A stretch of DNA of 64,000 bases from positions 682,001 through 746,000 of the forward strand of contig JAKLMB010000007.1 in assembly GCA_022813625.1 (NCBI GenBank). The letters are read 5' to 3'. The stretch comes from Aaosphaeria pasadenensis. Taxonomy: Eukaryota; Ascomycota; Dothideomycetes; Pleosporales. The notes beneath the pieces are model-generated. The model was given only the letters and a program-made list of their open reading frames with translations. It had not been told where the DNA came from and ran no database searches. This document shows, in pieces, positions 23,241 through 35,098 of this stretch (the stretch's first letter is position 1; every line of letters begins with the position of its first letter). A program made the translations under genes and the position numbers.

Positions 23241-24533
23241 TCACGAGGAGTACTGCAGCTCGATACCAACGGCCCGGAATATCTGTTCCCTCTTCTTGAG
23301 GTCGAGACTCGCACCGATGGTGAGCAAAAGTTCCTTGATCCTTCCCTCCCATAGCACTCCAATTCGCCAGTTCTGGTCTACGCGCGCCTTGAGTATGCCG
23401 GAGACGTCATCATCAGGCGCCACAGTAGGACGCTCCCAGCCAGGCCGTAATTTCTTAGTCGCCCATTCCACGTCGGTGTTGCTCCGGCGTCGCCACAGTT
23501 CACAGCCGAGCTGCAGGTCGCTTTCATAGGAGTAGAAATTGAAGTCGAAGCGGGAGCATAGGGCGACGTGTTGGCCTGCCTTGACGGAATAGGTGGAGGA
23601 AAGATTACCCATAAGGGGGTTCATTGTCAGGGTCATTGTGTACGGGAAACCGGCGTGGTTTGGTAGAGTTGCAAACCGTAAGCCGGTGCTGATCCCGCCG
23701 CTCTTGTTCAATAGGCCATAATACAGCTCTGCCCCTGCGCTGAAGCGACCGTGGATGGGTTCGGACAATTCCTGAGCTGTCGTTGGCTCAGTGGGCTCAA
23801 GTCTGGGGTCCGGTCCGAAATTGTAGAGGCCTCGTATACCCATCAGGGCCGAATCCGTACTGTACAAGTATTCTGTGCTGTATTTGCCGTAGTCGTTCTG
23901 CAGCAGTGCGAGAATGGTGCCTCCATTGTTGAGCGTTGAATCGCTCACCGCAGTCACTTTCAGTTGTCGGGTGGGCGACAGGCGGCGTAGATACAGGGCT
24001 TCCAATGTCGATTGGGGCAAGAAGATGCGGCCATAGAGCAAGGTGTCTGCAACCATGATGAGTATACAATTGGCGGGGGTGGAATTGTACCTAGGTAGAC
24101 ATACCTCTGCGATCGACACGCTCGCCGCCGTGCCATATTTCCCACCACCAGCTTTCGTCTGGTTTCCTCAGCTCCTGCAACTGTCTATATCCCCGTATGA
24201 CATGGTGCAGATCAAGCTCAGCACTCTTGAACTTTCTGCTCAACGGTAAGGAAGTGTACAGGTATGACACAGAACCATCCACAACACCAACATTTCCGAG
24301 GGTATACGACGTTGCGAAGTTCGGCGCGGCAAGAGAGGATAGCTGCAATCTCAACCCTTTCGGCGGGTGGAAGTCGAGCAATGCTGTCGTCGGTGTCAGT
24401 CATTGAGTCCATTTAGTAATCAGGTTTTAGACGTACCACGCGCACTTGCGTTCAGCGCCCCGTACGAATTGTCCACATTCCAATGAGAAGCTTCATAGAA
24501 TGCACTCTGCACATGCTCCATAAAGTTCAACAT
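23241..24533 (-). CDS. MDM10: Mitochondrial distribution and morphology protein 10 (MDM10)
   Basis: Outer-mitochondrial-membrane beta-barrel of the porin type. It anchors the ERMES complex (Mmm1, Mdm12, Mdm34, Mdm10) that tethers mitochondria to the ER for lipid exchange, and it also helps the SAM complex assemble Tom40. Exons 24533-24437, 24383-24105 and 24046-23241 encode 393 residues. The start MLNFMEHVQSAFYEASHWN matches the family N terminus, followed after intron 1 by ALLDFHPPKGLRLQLSSLAAPNFATSYTLGN..GSVSYLYTSLPL and after intron 2 by DTLLYGRIFLPQSTLEALY. The C-terminal half alternates polar and hydrophobic residues as in beta strands, and includes LGCELWRRR. Length is normal. It shares a 282-bp divergent promoter with MRT4. 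Intron 2 carries a TACCTAGGTA palindrome. Confidence 0.96.
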
Positions 24534-24815
24534 GTCTTCCTCTTCGTCGCGCGCGCAACATTCTCCGCCGGTAAGTGGAAACTGGTCGATGGTGGGCAAC
24601 TTTGATAGAACGAGAACCTGGCCACCAATTGGCGTCACTGCTGGTCGGTCGGTTGTTCCTCGTTGGGTCGAACCGAGCTAGTTGCCAAGAGGTCGGCGAG
24701 TCGTGGGAAAAATTCCCCGCGCGCTCAAGTCGGTTTTCGAACTTTTTTTCTATTGTGAAGCGCAACGCAACAAAATCCCAATCCAACATTCAATACCACC
24801 CATACCACCTCCAAG
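24534..24815. promoter_or_regulatory. Short bidirectional promoter between MDM10 and MRT4
   Basis: Only 282 bp separate the two divergent start codons, so both leaders and core promoters must share this stretch. It contains a GCGCGCGCAAC stretch near the MDM10 side and a T-rich tract near 24,743 on the MRT4 side. Confidence 0.7.
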
Positions 24816-25586
24816 ATGCCTAAATCAAAGCGCGCGAAGATTGTGCACATGTCCAAGACGGACAAGAAGGGCAAGGAGCTGTCGCAAAAGCTCTTCGCCA
24901 ATGTCCAGGAAGCCGCAGACAACTTCCAGCACATTTTTGTGTTCTCGGTAGAGAACATGCGCAACTCGTACCTGAAGGGTGTGCGGGCTGAATTCTCGGA
25001 CAGCCGGTATGCTTGCCTGCTCAATGTATGCATTAGAAAGTAAAATTGAAGACTAATTGTGACCGCCAGTCTCTTCTTCGGCAAGACCAAAGTCATGGCG
25101 AAAGCACTCGGCCAGACACCAGCGGACGAGCATCTCACCAACCTCTCCCAGCTCTCTTCCTACCTCAACGGCAACGTTGGCCTCTTCTTCACCAACCGCG
25201 ACCCCAAGGAGGTCCTCGAGTACTTCGCCGGCTACTCCGAGACCGACTACGCCCGCGCTGGCATCCAAGCAACCCAGACCTTCACCGTCCCAGCCGGCGT
25301 TGTGTACTCGCGAGGCGGCGAGCTGCCCGCGGAGGATGATGTCCCTCTCCCACACAGCTTAGAAACCACCATTAGGAAATGGGGAATGCCCACGAGGCTC
25401 GTCAAGGGCAAGGTTACGCTCGACGCGGACTACACGGTGTGCAAGGAGGGCCAGACGCTGAACAGCAACCAGACCGCACTTCTGAAGCAATTCGGCGTCG
25501 CCATGGCGGACTTCAAGATCGAGATGAAGGCATACTATTCCACCGCGACCGAGTCAGTGACAGAGGTCGATGCCATGGAGGAATAG
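24816..25586 (+). CDS. MRT4: Ribosome assembly factor MRT4
   Basis: Nucleolar factor related to ribosomal stalk protein P0. It occupies the P0 site on pre-60S particles and is later exchanged for P0. Two exons, 24816-25006 and 25070-25586, encode 235 residues, close to the yeast length. The N terminus MPKSKRAKIVHMSKTDKKGK is typical of Mrt4. The P0-like RNA-binding domain follows (VFSVENMRNSYLKGVRAEF, then after the intron LFFGKTKVMAKALG), and then the insert domain (GIQATQTFTVPAG, SLETTIRKWGMPTRL). The acidic P1/P2-binding tail of true P0 is absent, which separates it from RPP0. Intron phase restores FSDSRLFFGK. Confidence 0.96.
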
Positions 25587-26635
25587 AAAAGAAAAAATGT
25601 GCTTTTTCCCCCGCCCCCGGAGGTTGGTTGGGAGGAAAGTCCGACTGCATTAACGATGGAGTTCCAATGGCGTTGTAACAGGTCAAAGTCGCTTCTTCTG
25701 TTTCTTTGTTTATTTTTGAATGGGGGACGAAAAGAAAAATGCCGGGAATCTTAGAATAAGTGCAAGAATGTCTTGAGATGAGTGGAAATATATACCCTTT
25801 TGTCCTCACGAGAAGCAGTCACAATCTTGAAGCATGCCAACATAACCTTTGACTTACGGGCAGTAACCTCCGCATATAGCCAAGTGAAGCCGTCTTCAGC
25901 AGAATTGGATTCTGAACGACCACATTGGCTTTATACTGGCTGCATAAACTGTCTCACATGCTTTCCTCATTTATTTTCGAACTCAAGAAGATATAGATAC
26001 CTTGGCTCACACCGCTGTATGTATGGTTCCGGAGAGCAAAAACTACCTAGATGCATATCATTCGCTCGCAATGTCAAGGGCACTCGGAAGGCGCTTCTGT
26101 GACTTGTGCCTTCATGGCTCGTACGTCATTTACATGTTCCCTCTTGAGGTACAACTTTCCGGTAGATAGATACATATGTCTTGAGTAAGAACTAAGCTGC
26201 TCAACTCAATCTAGATGACATTCTGCACTATATAATTCTACATTCGCAATTGACACACCTACTTGCTAATTGATCTAGAGTATACGGTTTTCATAGTCAA
26301 GTATAGGTCTGGATATACTTTGCGTACTTGAACACCTCACGAGAAGAGGCTGTTCATCGTTGAAGTCTTTCCTGGTGCAACGCTTTGGATATAGAGCACT
26401 CCAAATCTGTCACCCATCTTTTCACATATACGAAAGACCATGACACTACAAAGGAGGCCCCATTATTGTATTCCTTATATGAACGTGTTTCCTGAGTTCG
26501 CTCTGCTGTATGATGCGAAAATGCGAACCATCCATCGCTCCTTCCTCACCGCCAATGTCGACCACAAAGGGATATCAACATTGTCAAGTCCAAACTCCAT
26601 TCTCCATCACCCAACTTTTGATCTTCATTCACAAT
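25587..26635. other. Intergenic region between MRT4 and the OB-fold gene
   Basis: 1.05 kb with the 3' flank of MRT4 and the promoter of the OB-fold gene. AT-rich around 26.1-26.4 kb. No gene, palindromic motif or repeat is recognised. Confidence 0.6.
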
Positions 26636-28125
26636 ATGGCGCCATCTACCCCATCAATTCAATCTTACTACAGTTCGTCGCCATCTAAATCAGCAGCTGG
26701 GGATGGCTTCACTGCTGAGGAAATCGCCAACGCCATCAACCAAGCACCCCCATCAGCACAATGGACCCCAACCGAAGACTACATCGACTTCGATATCGGT
26801 CAATTGCAGCCGGGGCCTCGATTTGTCACCTTCATGGGGCGAATCGTCAACATCTACGACTCGGTAAGGAACAGCAAGAACCAGAGAGCAGCGAAAGGCT
26901 GCTTGAAAATCTTAGTGGGCGACGACACTGGATCCATATTGGTGAGAAGGCACACATTCCTACTTGGACATTGTAAGCAATTGATTGACGTACCTTCCAG
27001 GTCGGTCTCTGGTACGCATCCACGGAGTATCAGGTGCACATGGGTCAACTCGTGACTGTATACGCATTCCACCTGTCACATGGTCAAGGAAGCCCTCTCA
27101 CTCCCAGTGCGAGTTGTGCACCTCTCTATGCCTCAATCTTCCCGGAGCGTGAGCGGAAATGTCATATAATGTTCCATGACAACAGCGACGACGGAGTCAT
27201 GTGCAAGAGACCATATGGTTGCAAGGACAGTCAAGTGCTCCCAGGCCTAGTGACTCTGAAAGATTTCACTAATGGCGCCTACGATGTCGAAGACTGCAAA
27301 GTCATAGCATGCGTCAAAAGCATCGGGGCGCGCAAGCGATTCACCGGCAAGAACGGCTCGCCCTGCGAAGTCGTAGGTCTCAGACTATTCGACGATACCG
27401 CAGAAGTATCGTTGACGCTCTACGGCGCAGCCTGCCATTCCACCTCCCGCTGGCAGCCATCTCAAACCGTTCTCCTCATCTCCAGTCCAGGCTGGCGAAT
27501 CGACAGCATCGCGAAGCTCAGCATGAACGCCAGCACCCGCCTCGACATAGATCCAGACCTCGCCGACGTCAATTGGCTCCGTTCCTTCGCACAACGGCTC
27601 ATGAAAAAGGAGCACATCAATCCGGCCTTTCCATCCGGACTCTGCGACGATGCCGAATCATCCGCTCTCCAGATCCTTTTCTCCCTCGCGGACGTCGACG
27701 AATGGGCTCGCGCGAACCCAACCTCGACATTCACGGGCTGGATATCTGCGCTCATAACCCAGCTCAACATCGTCACCTACTTCAAGCGCAGGATGCTGAT
27801 GAGCACAGAGTGCTGCGGGATCCTACTATATGCCAATGCCGTCGTTGCCGACTGCCAGCAGTGCAAGCAAAGTATGAATCTCAGGATCAACCCAAAGATC
27901 CTGGGACCCATCATCGATGAGACGGGAAATCTAGCGAGCGGAAAGCTGATACTGTCGGCCGATGCGTGGGAGCAATTGCTGGGCCGCACCGTGGACCAGC
28001 TCGTCGCCATGGACCTAGCTGGACTGACGTATCTCGAGCATCGATTGATGTTCCTACGCCTCTCCTGGGGCTTTGCATTCAGTAATGACGTTGGCAGACT
28101 GTGCGTGTGGACAGTACGACCATAG
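26636..28125 (+). CDS. OB-fold single-strand DNA-binding protein, RPA1/MEIOB-like
   Basis: Two exons, 26636-26941 and 27001-28125, encode 476 residues; the intron splits ..TGSIL and VGLWYASTEYQV in phase 0. A first OB-like region lies at about 60-135 (FVTFMGRIVNIYD, LKILVGDDTGSILVGLWYA). A second, RPA1-like OB region at about 215-300 holds VIACVKSIGARKRF, RLFDDTAEVSLTLYG and TVLLISSPGWRI, followed by LDIDPDLADVNWLRSFAQRL. A third segment has four cysteines (ECCGILLYANAVVADCQQCK), like the zinc-ribbon OB fold of RPA1. This triple-OB layout recalls RPA1 and its meiotic relative MEIOB, which binds single-stranded DNA in recombination. The OB folds are likely; the MEIOB assignment is an inference. 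It is too divergent to be housekeeping RPA1. The start was chosen as the first Met before conserved sequence. Confidence 0.75.
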
Positions 28126-28953
28126 GGCAAAGTCAAGCCTTTCTTGCTTGCCTTACAGTCAAGTCAAACGAAAAGAGGAGAAGTGAAGAGCAGGATCTCT
28201 AAGGACATCACAGCTCATCTGGTGGACAAAGTTTCCGTCATTTACAACATGAAATCATTTCACGAAAAGGGGGAAACAATTATCATAACCAAAAACAACC
28301 ATCGACAGTAAATATACATCTCGAACAACACATGTGTTGGTAACGATCTCCAACATAGGGATATCTAACATAACTATATCAAATATAAAATTGAACATAA
28401 TTATTAGTTTACATCGAATGCATTACCTTTTATTGTTAGGCAATCTTTAAACCATTTTAGTCATATCCTGTAAATCATCTTAACAACGACCGTAACAATG
28501 TATTTATACTAAAGCAATTGCAGTTGTGGTACGATTGGGGGCGTCGCGCGTTCGACACGGTGGTTGAGCAATAAGCGAGAAAGAGAAAGAGTCGAGGGTG
28601 CGTCTCGTCTCGAGGGTCATCTGCAAAAAGCCATCCACTATGCAAGGCGAGGAAAATTACATGGGAACAACGAATGCAATTGAAGCATAGGTAAGACTGA
28701 TATCTTGTCCCTTAGGAAATCACCATATCAAAAATCTAAAACATGCAGATGGAAAGTTTCTATAACATTTAATTCGTATTTCATTTATATCATTCAGTTA
28801 TTCAACAGATGATGTTGAACACTTGATATTCGTTCCACTAAACTCTTTGATTAAAAAACGCCCGGCGTTTGGAGATATAATTCCCAATGAATCCCCGATA
28901 AAAAGCTATCCCAAAGTGTCCGATTTTTCTCCCCTTGCAATGGTATACGTAAT
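28126..28953. other. AT-rich gap between convergent OB-fold and transketolase genes
   Basis: Two gene 3' ends face each other across 828 bp. 28,300-28,520 is notably AT-rich (many ATA/TAT runs). It holds the 3' flanks and polyadenylation signals of both genes; no gene is recognised. Confidence 0.6.
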
Positions 28954-31753
28954 CTAGATGAGCTGCTGGAAGGCACGGTTGACGGGGGAACGGATGGGCT
29001 TGACATCCTTCCAGAAGTCGACGGTGGCGGCGGCGCGCTTGGCGATGCCCTCAGGAGTGAACTCGAATTTCTGTAGATCGACACATTAGCAATTGCGAGC
29101 GAGAATACCGAGGACGGTGTGTACATACCTTGTAGACATCCTTGTAAGGACCGGAAGCACCGAACCTGTTGAGACCGAACTGCTCGTGAGAGTACTTCTC
29201 CCATCCGAGAGTGGTCATGACCTCAATGGAGAGAGAGGGAATGCCATCGGGGATGACGGAGAGCTTGTACTCCTTGGACTGGGCGTCGAAGACCTCCGTG
29301 CAGGGCATGGAGACAACACGGGCCTTGATGCCCTGGGCCTTGAGGGTCTCGACGGCCTCGAGGGCGATGCAAACCTCGGAACCGGTGGAGACAAGGGTGA
29401 TCTGAGCCTCCTTGTCCTCGAGGGCGACGTATCCACCCTTGATGGCACGCTCGAGAGTCGAGCACGACAATTGAGGGAGGTTTTGGCGGGTGAGGGCAAT
29501 GATGGAGGGAGTCTCCCTGGAGGTGAGAGCCATGTAGTAGGCAGCAGAGGTCTCGTTTCCGTCGGCAGGGCGCCAGACCATGGCGTTGGGGAGGGCACGG
29601 AAGTGAGCGAGGGTCTCGATGGGCTGATGGGTGGGGCCATCCTCACCAAGACCGATGGAGTCGTGGGTAGCGATCCAGATGACACGCGCGTGAGAGAGGG
29701 CGGAGAGACGGATGGCACCGGCGGCGTAGGAGACGAAGTTCAAGAAAGTACCGGCGGCGGGAATGACAGTGCCGTAGGCGGCAAGACCGTTCATGATGGC
29801 ACCCATACCGTGCTCACGGACACCGTACCTGAGGTAACGACCAGACCAGTCACCGAGACCGGTGCTGGGGGGCTGGAAGTCGACAGCACCCTTCCAGATG
29901 GTGTTGTTGGAGCCAGTCAAGTCAGCAGATCCAGAGAGGAGCTCGGGAACGGCGTCGTGGATGGCCTCGAGAACGGCCTCGGAGAGCTTCCTGGAAGCAA
30001 TGGCGGGGTCGCTGGTGGTGTAGACGGGAAGCTTTTTCTCCCAGCCCTCGGGGAGATCGCCCCTCAAACGACGGGCCAAGTCCTTGTGAAGATCGGGGTA
30101 CTCCTTTCCGTACTTCTCGAAGAGGGTGTTCCACTCCTGCTCAGCAGCGGCACCAGCGGCGGCGTGCTCGTGGTACAGGTCGTACACCTCCTGGGGTACA
30201 ACGAAGAACTTCTCGGGGTCGAAACCGAAGAGGGACTTGACGTGCTTGACATCGTCGGGCTTGAGGGGGTTGCCGTGGACACCGTGAGTGCCCTGGAGCT
30301 TGGATCCGTAACCAATAGTGGTGGTGAGCTTGATGACGGTGGGCTTGTCAGTGACCTTCTTGGCCTCTGCAATGGCGGCCTCGATGGCCTCGAGGTCGTC
30401 GTCACCCTTCTCGACGTGGAGAGTGTGCCAGCCGTAGGCCTCGAATCGCTTGAGGACATCCTCAGTGAATGCGACGTTGGTGTCACCGTCTGCAAAATTA
30501 GGGTCAGTCTATTGTTCGTTTCAAAAGCCGACGTGTAACCGGGTCAATACTAACCAATGGAAATGTGGTTGTCATCGTAGATGGCAATCAAGTTGCCGAG
30601 CTGCAAGTGACCGGCAGTGGACGCAGCCTCGCTGGCAACACCCTCCATGGCGCAGCCATCACCGAAGAAGCAGTATGTGTAGTTGTTGATGAGATCGTAG
30701 CCGGGCTTGTTGAAGACACCAGCGGTGTGCTTCTGGGCAATGGCAAGACCGACGGCGTTGGCGATACCCTGACCGAGAGGACCAGTGGTGACCTCGATTC
30801 CGGGGGTGTCGTGGGCCTCGGGGTGACCGGGAGTCTTGGAGTCGACTTGCTGTGAGGCAATTAGCAAATGTAACTCAAAATTGCTGCGAAGAGGCGGTTG
30901 AAACGTACTCGGAAGCTCTTCAAGTCGTCCATGCTCAAGTCATAGCCGAAAAGGTGGAGGAGCACATATTGGAGCATGCATCCGTGACCGTTGCTTCATG
31001 AAAGTTAGCAAAATCCATAGCAAAAATTACGCCGATATAGCAGAGAGACAAGTTGAGTCGTAAGGAGGCATCAAAGTACGGAATTGCGGGTCAGATCCAC
31101 AAAAAGCCACTCCCATGACATCAGGGTCCTGGGAGAGCTAGAAAAAATGTGCAGAGCAGAACTGTCCTATTGCCGCGAAGATTCCCCGCGGATAACGTTC
31201 CAAGATTGTTACGTAGCCGATCGCGGTCCGCACTCGTCATTGCATTGCGTACAATGTGAGGGGTGGAATACAGCGGCGAATGTAGAAACAGGACAATGCA
31301 AAAGTGAGGATAGGGAAAGTGACAACGTACGAGAGAACGAAACGATCGCGGTTAACCCAGTTGGGGTTCTTTGGGTTGAAGGTCATGAACTTGTTGAAAA
31401 GAACGTGAGAGACGGGGGCCATGCCCATGGGCGCACCAGGGTGGCCAGAGTTAGCCTTAGAGACAGCATCGACCTGTAGGAGATATAACGTCAGCGATTG
31501 AGGTGGGCAGAGGTGGTAACCGTTGTGAAGAGACTGTAGATTGAAGCTGTATGCCACTGCTGGTCTGATCTACTGCCTTCTGCCTGTCCTGTCGCCATCG
31601 TTGCTTGCTGCCGATTGCGGCGGTGGGCGGGGCAGAGGCCGACAGACAGACATAGGAAAGTAATGGGAAGGTGGGAGGGATGTGGAGGAGGAGACATACC
31701 GCGAGGGTTCGGATGGTGGCAATGGCGAGCTCATCAATCTTTCCGTAAGGCAT
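28954..31753 (-). CDS. TKL1: Transketolase
   Basis: Thiamine-diphosphate enzyme of the non-oxidative pentose phosphate pathway. It moves two-carbon ketol units from xylulose-5-phosphate to ribose-5-phosphate or erythrose-4-phosphate in the cytosol. Six exons, 31753-31700, 31473-31331, 30993-30909, 30849-30555, 30489-29129 and 29070-28954, encode 684 residues, the usual fungal length. Every junction restores family sequence: TLA/VDAVSKANSGHPGAP, FVLS/NGHGCMLQY, KSFR/QVDSKTPGHPE, HISI/DGDTNVAFTED and DVYK/KFEFTPEGIAKRA. The ThDP motif FGDGCAMEG is at about 156-164, and the pyrimidine-domain glutamate lies in VREHGMGAIMNG. Strong codon bias points to high expression. Introns 1 (226 bp) and 3 (337 bp) are much longer than the rest (about 60 bp). 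Confidence 0.98.
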
Positions 31754-31905
31754 GATGGGCAGATGTGAAGTGGGAAGAGTGAATTGAAGAGAGAAGAGAG
31801 GAAGGAAAAAAGAGGAAGAGGTGGGAGGAGGAATTGGGTTTTGTAGAGAAACGGAGGCTGTTACAGAGGAAGGAGAGAGGCAGAGTGAGAGGGTGGGATG
31901 TTTTC
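31754..31905 (-). promoter_or_regulatory. Pyrimidine-rich leader/promoter of transketolase
   Basis: Directly upstream of the ATG the gene strand is almost pure C and T (runs such as CCTCTTCCTCTTTTTTCC). CT boxes of this kind precede highly expressed genes in filamentous fungi and often mark transcription start sites. Confidence 0.6.
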
Positions 31906-34900
31906 TTAGGGCGGAACAAATTAATGGGTATTGCCAGTGACTACCTAGTTACTCTACTATGGGACACTCGGATTGGGTGCATGGTGGGGTAACCATACAC
32001 TCTACAGTACACAGTACATACAATCTACTCTCTACCACTACATCTACATCTACAACTAATTACGACTACTTCCAGACCTGTTCTCTCTCTCTCTCTTCAA
32101 GCACCTCTCTATCCACTTTGGGTTGCTTAGTTGCTTTCACTTGCTTAGATGTTCGCTCTCTACGACTGAGTGAGCCTCTGGTGTCTCTCCATCCCTCCCC
32201 ACCCTTGCTACTCTTTCGTCATGTCCCCTCCTCCATTATTGTTACGAGTACCGCCAGCTCCGTAACTCTCTCCACTCTAAACACACCCTTACACGTTACC
32301 CGCCTATGAACAAGGCACAAGCACCTTCTCCCACCCCCATTACTTTTCTCTATCAGCATCTAACGCCGCGGCCTTTGCTGTTCTCTGTCGTGGCGTGGCG
32401 TAATCCCCGCCCATTAATTGCAGTCCGTCCGCACAAGCTCCCCATCAAAACAGAAAAACCCCTTCCTCTTCCATCATTAAACTATCTTCACCCAGCATTA
32501 CTAATGAATACGTATCATTCAATCCACTCGGCACCTTTACATAAGGGGTCAAATGGCCAAGGAGGACGAGCATGATGATTACTACCGGCATGTACGAGTA
32601 TCATCTCGGCAGCTACCATAGCAACGCTACATCTAGCAACTCGAAGGCATACACAATAATTTCCAACTGATTGCCTTTCCAATATGCGAAGCCACGAGTA
32701 TTCATTCGTATCTTGTCGCTGTACTTGACGTATACGCAGTACTCAACAGTTCGCCATAATTGACTGAATACTTCCACACGCACAAGCGGATACACCATTA
32801 TCCTTCTTCACATTCGCGGGCAATTTCACCCCGTCGAGGATTCTCTTCAGTACATGCTGCACCCTCTAACGAAAGTTTCACATCATCGCGACTAATCCTT
32901 CAAGACGACCGGTCCAAGATAGTAGCGAATCCCGCTGGGGTACCTGACCAATCGCTGTATGAATAAGCCTCATCTTCCGCTTACTACACGGCCATTAGAC
33001 ACATTCAACCGACAGCGCAATGCAACGCAGCCGTCAACCTTCCGCGCCGACGCCGACGCCCCCAGGTGTCGCTCTTCTTTTTAGGGCATTGCTATGATTA
33101 CTGTGTATAACAATACGCGCTACTTTCTGCCCGTCATCTTGTAACCCCGCGCAGTAGTACTGCTTGGTCGAGCCTGACTGTCTCTTACTCAGAATCGCCT
33201 ATGTTACCTTCAAGATGACTTCCTCTTTTCGACTAATTACGTTGTGGACATGGAGAGAAGCCAGCGTCATTTATCCAGATCATTGATCATGACGAATGTT
33301 CCCTCTACTACTTGAGCGGAGCGATTGTTAACCTCTCCTCTCCTTTCTCTTCTTCTTCTTCCTTTTCCTCTTCTTTGCTTCTTCTCCCTAGCAACGGTCT
33401 TCTCGGCCGGGACGGAGAAGGACTCCGCCAACAACGACGTAACGGATTTGCTGTTTACCTGGCGCGCCCTCAACTCTCGTGTGTCTCGTCGACTTGTTCC
33501 ACCGATGATAGCAGTTGGCTAGCGCGGGTAGGGCGATTCTCAACCACCGGATACCTGCGAAACCCCCATCAGACGACTAGAACAATCTTCCACTTCCTCC
33601 TTCAGGACGACAGAGGGCAAAATCCGCCGCCACGTGGGGCCGCAGAGGATTATCCGTCTATCTCCACGGCCGTCGCAACAACATGTTTGCTTGGACAAAG
33701 CGAATTTACCATTCATGCGAACAATAGATATTACCAGGCAGGCAATTACTTGGTAATGGTAGGTCAATTTGAACAAAAACCCATATGATTGAATAGATAG
33801 ATGCGGTCATAAAAGAAAGTAAAGAGAAGAAAAAAAAACACTCAACAAACTTTTCCTCTCTGCCCCGCGATACCGGGCGGAGCTCAATCGCCCGGAGGAG
33901 GCAAAAAAAAAAGCTTCCTGTCGCCTTGGTAGATAACGCAACGCACGCCAAATGTCCCACCGGGTAACCATCTGCCCTGGCCTCCCCTGCCCTCCCACCA
34001 CGGTGTTAGGTTAGGGGATTGTATTTTTCCGCCGCCTCGAGGGTCTTGATTGCCGAACGAGCGGGTCCAGAAGGAAAGGGAAAGAAAAGCGTACCTAGGT
34101 AATTAAGGGTCCGATCGCCAAGCCCAGCACAATACGAGTACCATCCCTCATCGAAGAGGCTCAGACTTGCCTGTAACACTGTCTGCCTCCCCTCGGGCAC
34201 CGCTCAATTATTGATCCGTGACACGCCGCGTTCGATGAGAAATGTACAATTTCTTACCGCATCGAGTAATTTCCCATATCAAAAAGATATATCACATATT
34301 TAAAAATTCCAAGTAGGAAATAGAAATACAAATAATATTAACATGTTCCATCGATCAGTTAGTTTATGAATCAACGGTCGTCGTGCAGTTTACTTGATTT
34401 TTTTCTTCTCAATCAATTTTTATACTTTATCGTTTCCTTTCCATATTATAATCATGATGCATATCGAATATACCGATCAAGCAATTAATTCACTACAAAA
34501 TTAGATTGGCATCTTTATATGGATTCATATATTTCTTTGATATTTCATCGCCATCTCTCTCTCGTATCGATACATCCTATCAATCAATTTTATCCCACCC
34601 ATTCCGTCAATTCATGCACCTCATCCCCCATGCGTTTCGTATCGTATCATACACATCTTCTTTGCAAAAAAAAAAGAAGGGCAAAGACAAGTTAACAATA
34701 GAAAAAGCGTTGATGCGAGTGTTAGATAGTTATGCACTGAGAGAATAGGAAAATGTCTGGGGGTATCTTCTTGGGAAAGAAAAAAGACAGAGGCAATTTG
34801 ATAGATAGATAGATATATGAGAGAAATGTGGAATTGGAAAGATTGTAAAATGTAATAAAGGGAATGTAATGACAAGAAGGTTAAAGTTGGAAAGAAGAAA

Positions 34901-35098
34901 AGGTGATATATGACATGCAGGCCGTGAAAGACTGAGAGAGTTCTTTTGTCCCAAAAAAGGAGAGATATGTGTAAGTGTATACATGAACATATATGTATGT
35001 ATATGTGTATATAATGAGTGCGAACATGGGGTATCTGTAAAGGAATGAAGAAAAAAAACATAGCACCACTGCTCCTACTGAGTCACTTCCGCCACCTT
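31906..35098. other. 3.2-kb intergenic region between transketolase and CFEM gene
   Basis: No gene recognised. Contains a TACCTAGGTA palindrome (34,092-34,101), an AT-rich block (34,230-34,720) and a short ATAG repeat near 34,800. The part next to 35,099 is the 3' flank of the CFEM gene. Confidence 0.55.

Noticed and set aside
22874..23362. 162-codon minus-strand frame overlapping the MDM10 3' end
   Set aside because: Different frame from MDM10 and no independent support.
29093..30538. 481-codon open frame on the plus strand
   Set aside because: It is exactly antisense to the largest transketolase exon. Strong codon bias in the real gene leaves few stops on the opposite strand; the translation is Gly/Val/Leu-rich with no family resemblance.
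30994..31330. Possible box C/D snoRNA in transketolase intron 3
   Set aside because: CTGATG- and CTGA-like strings occur on the gene strand but only about 40 bp apart and without a flanking stem.
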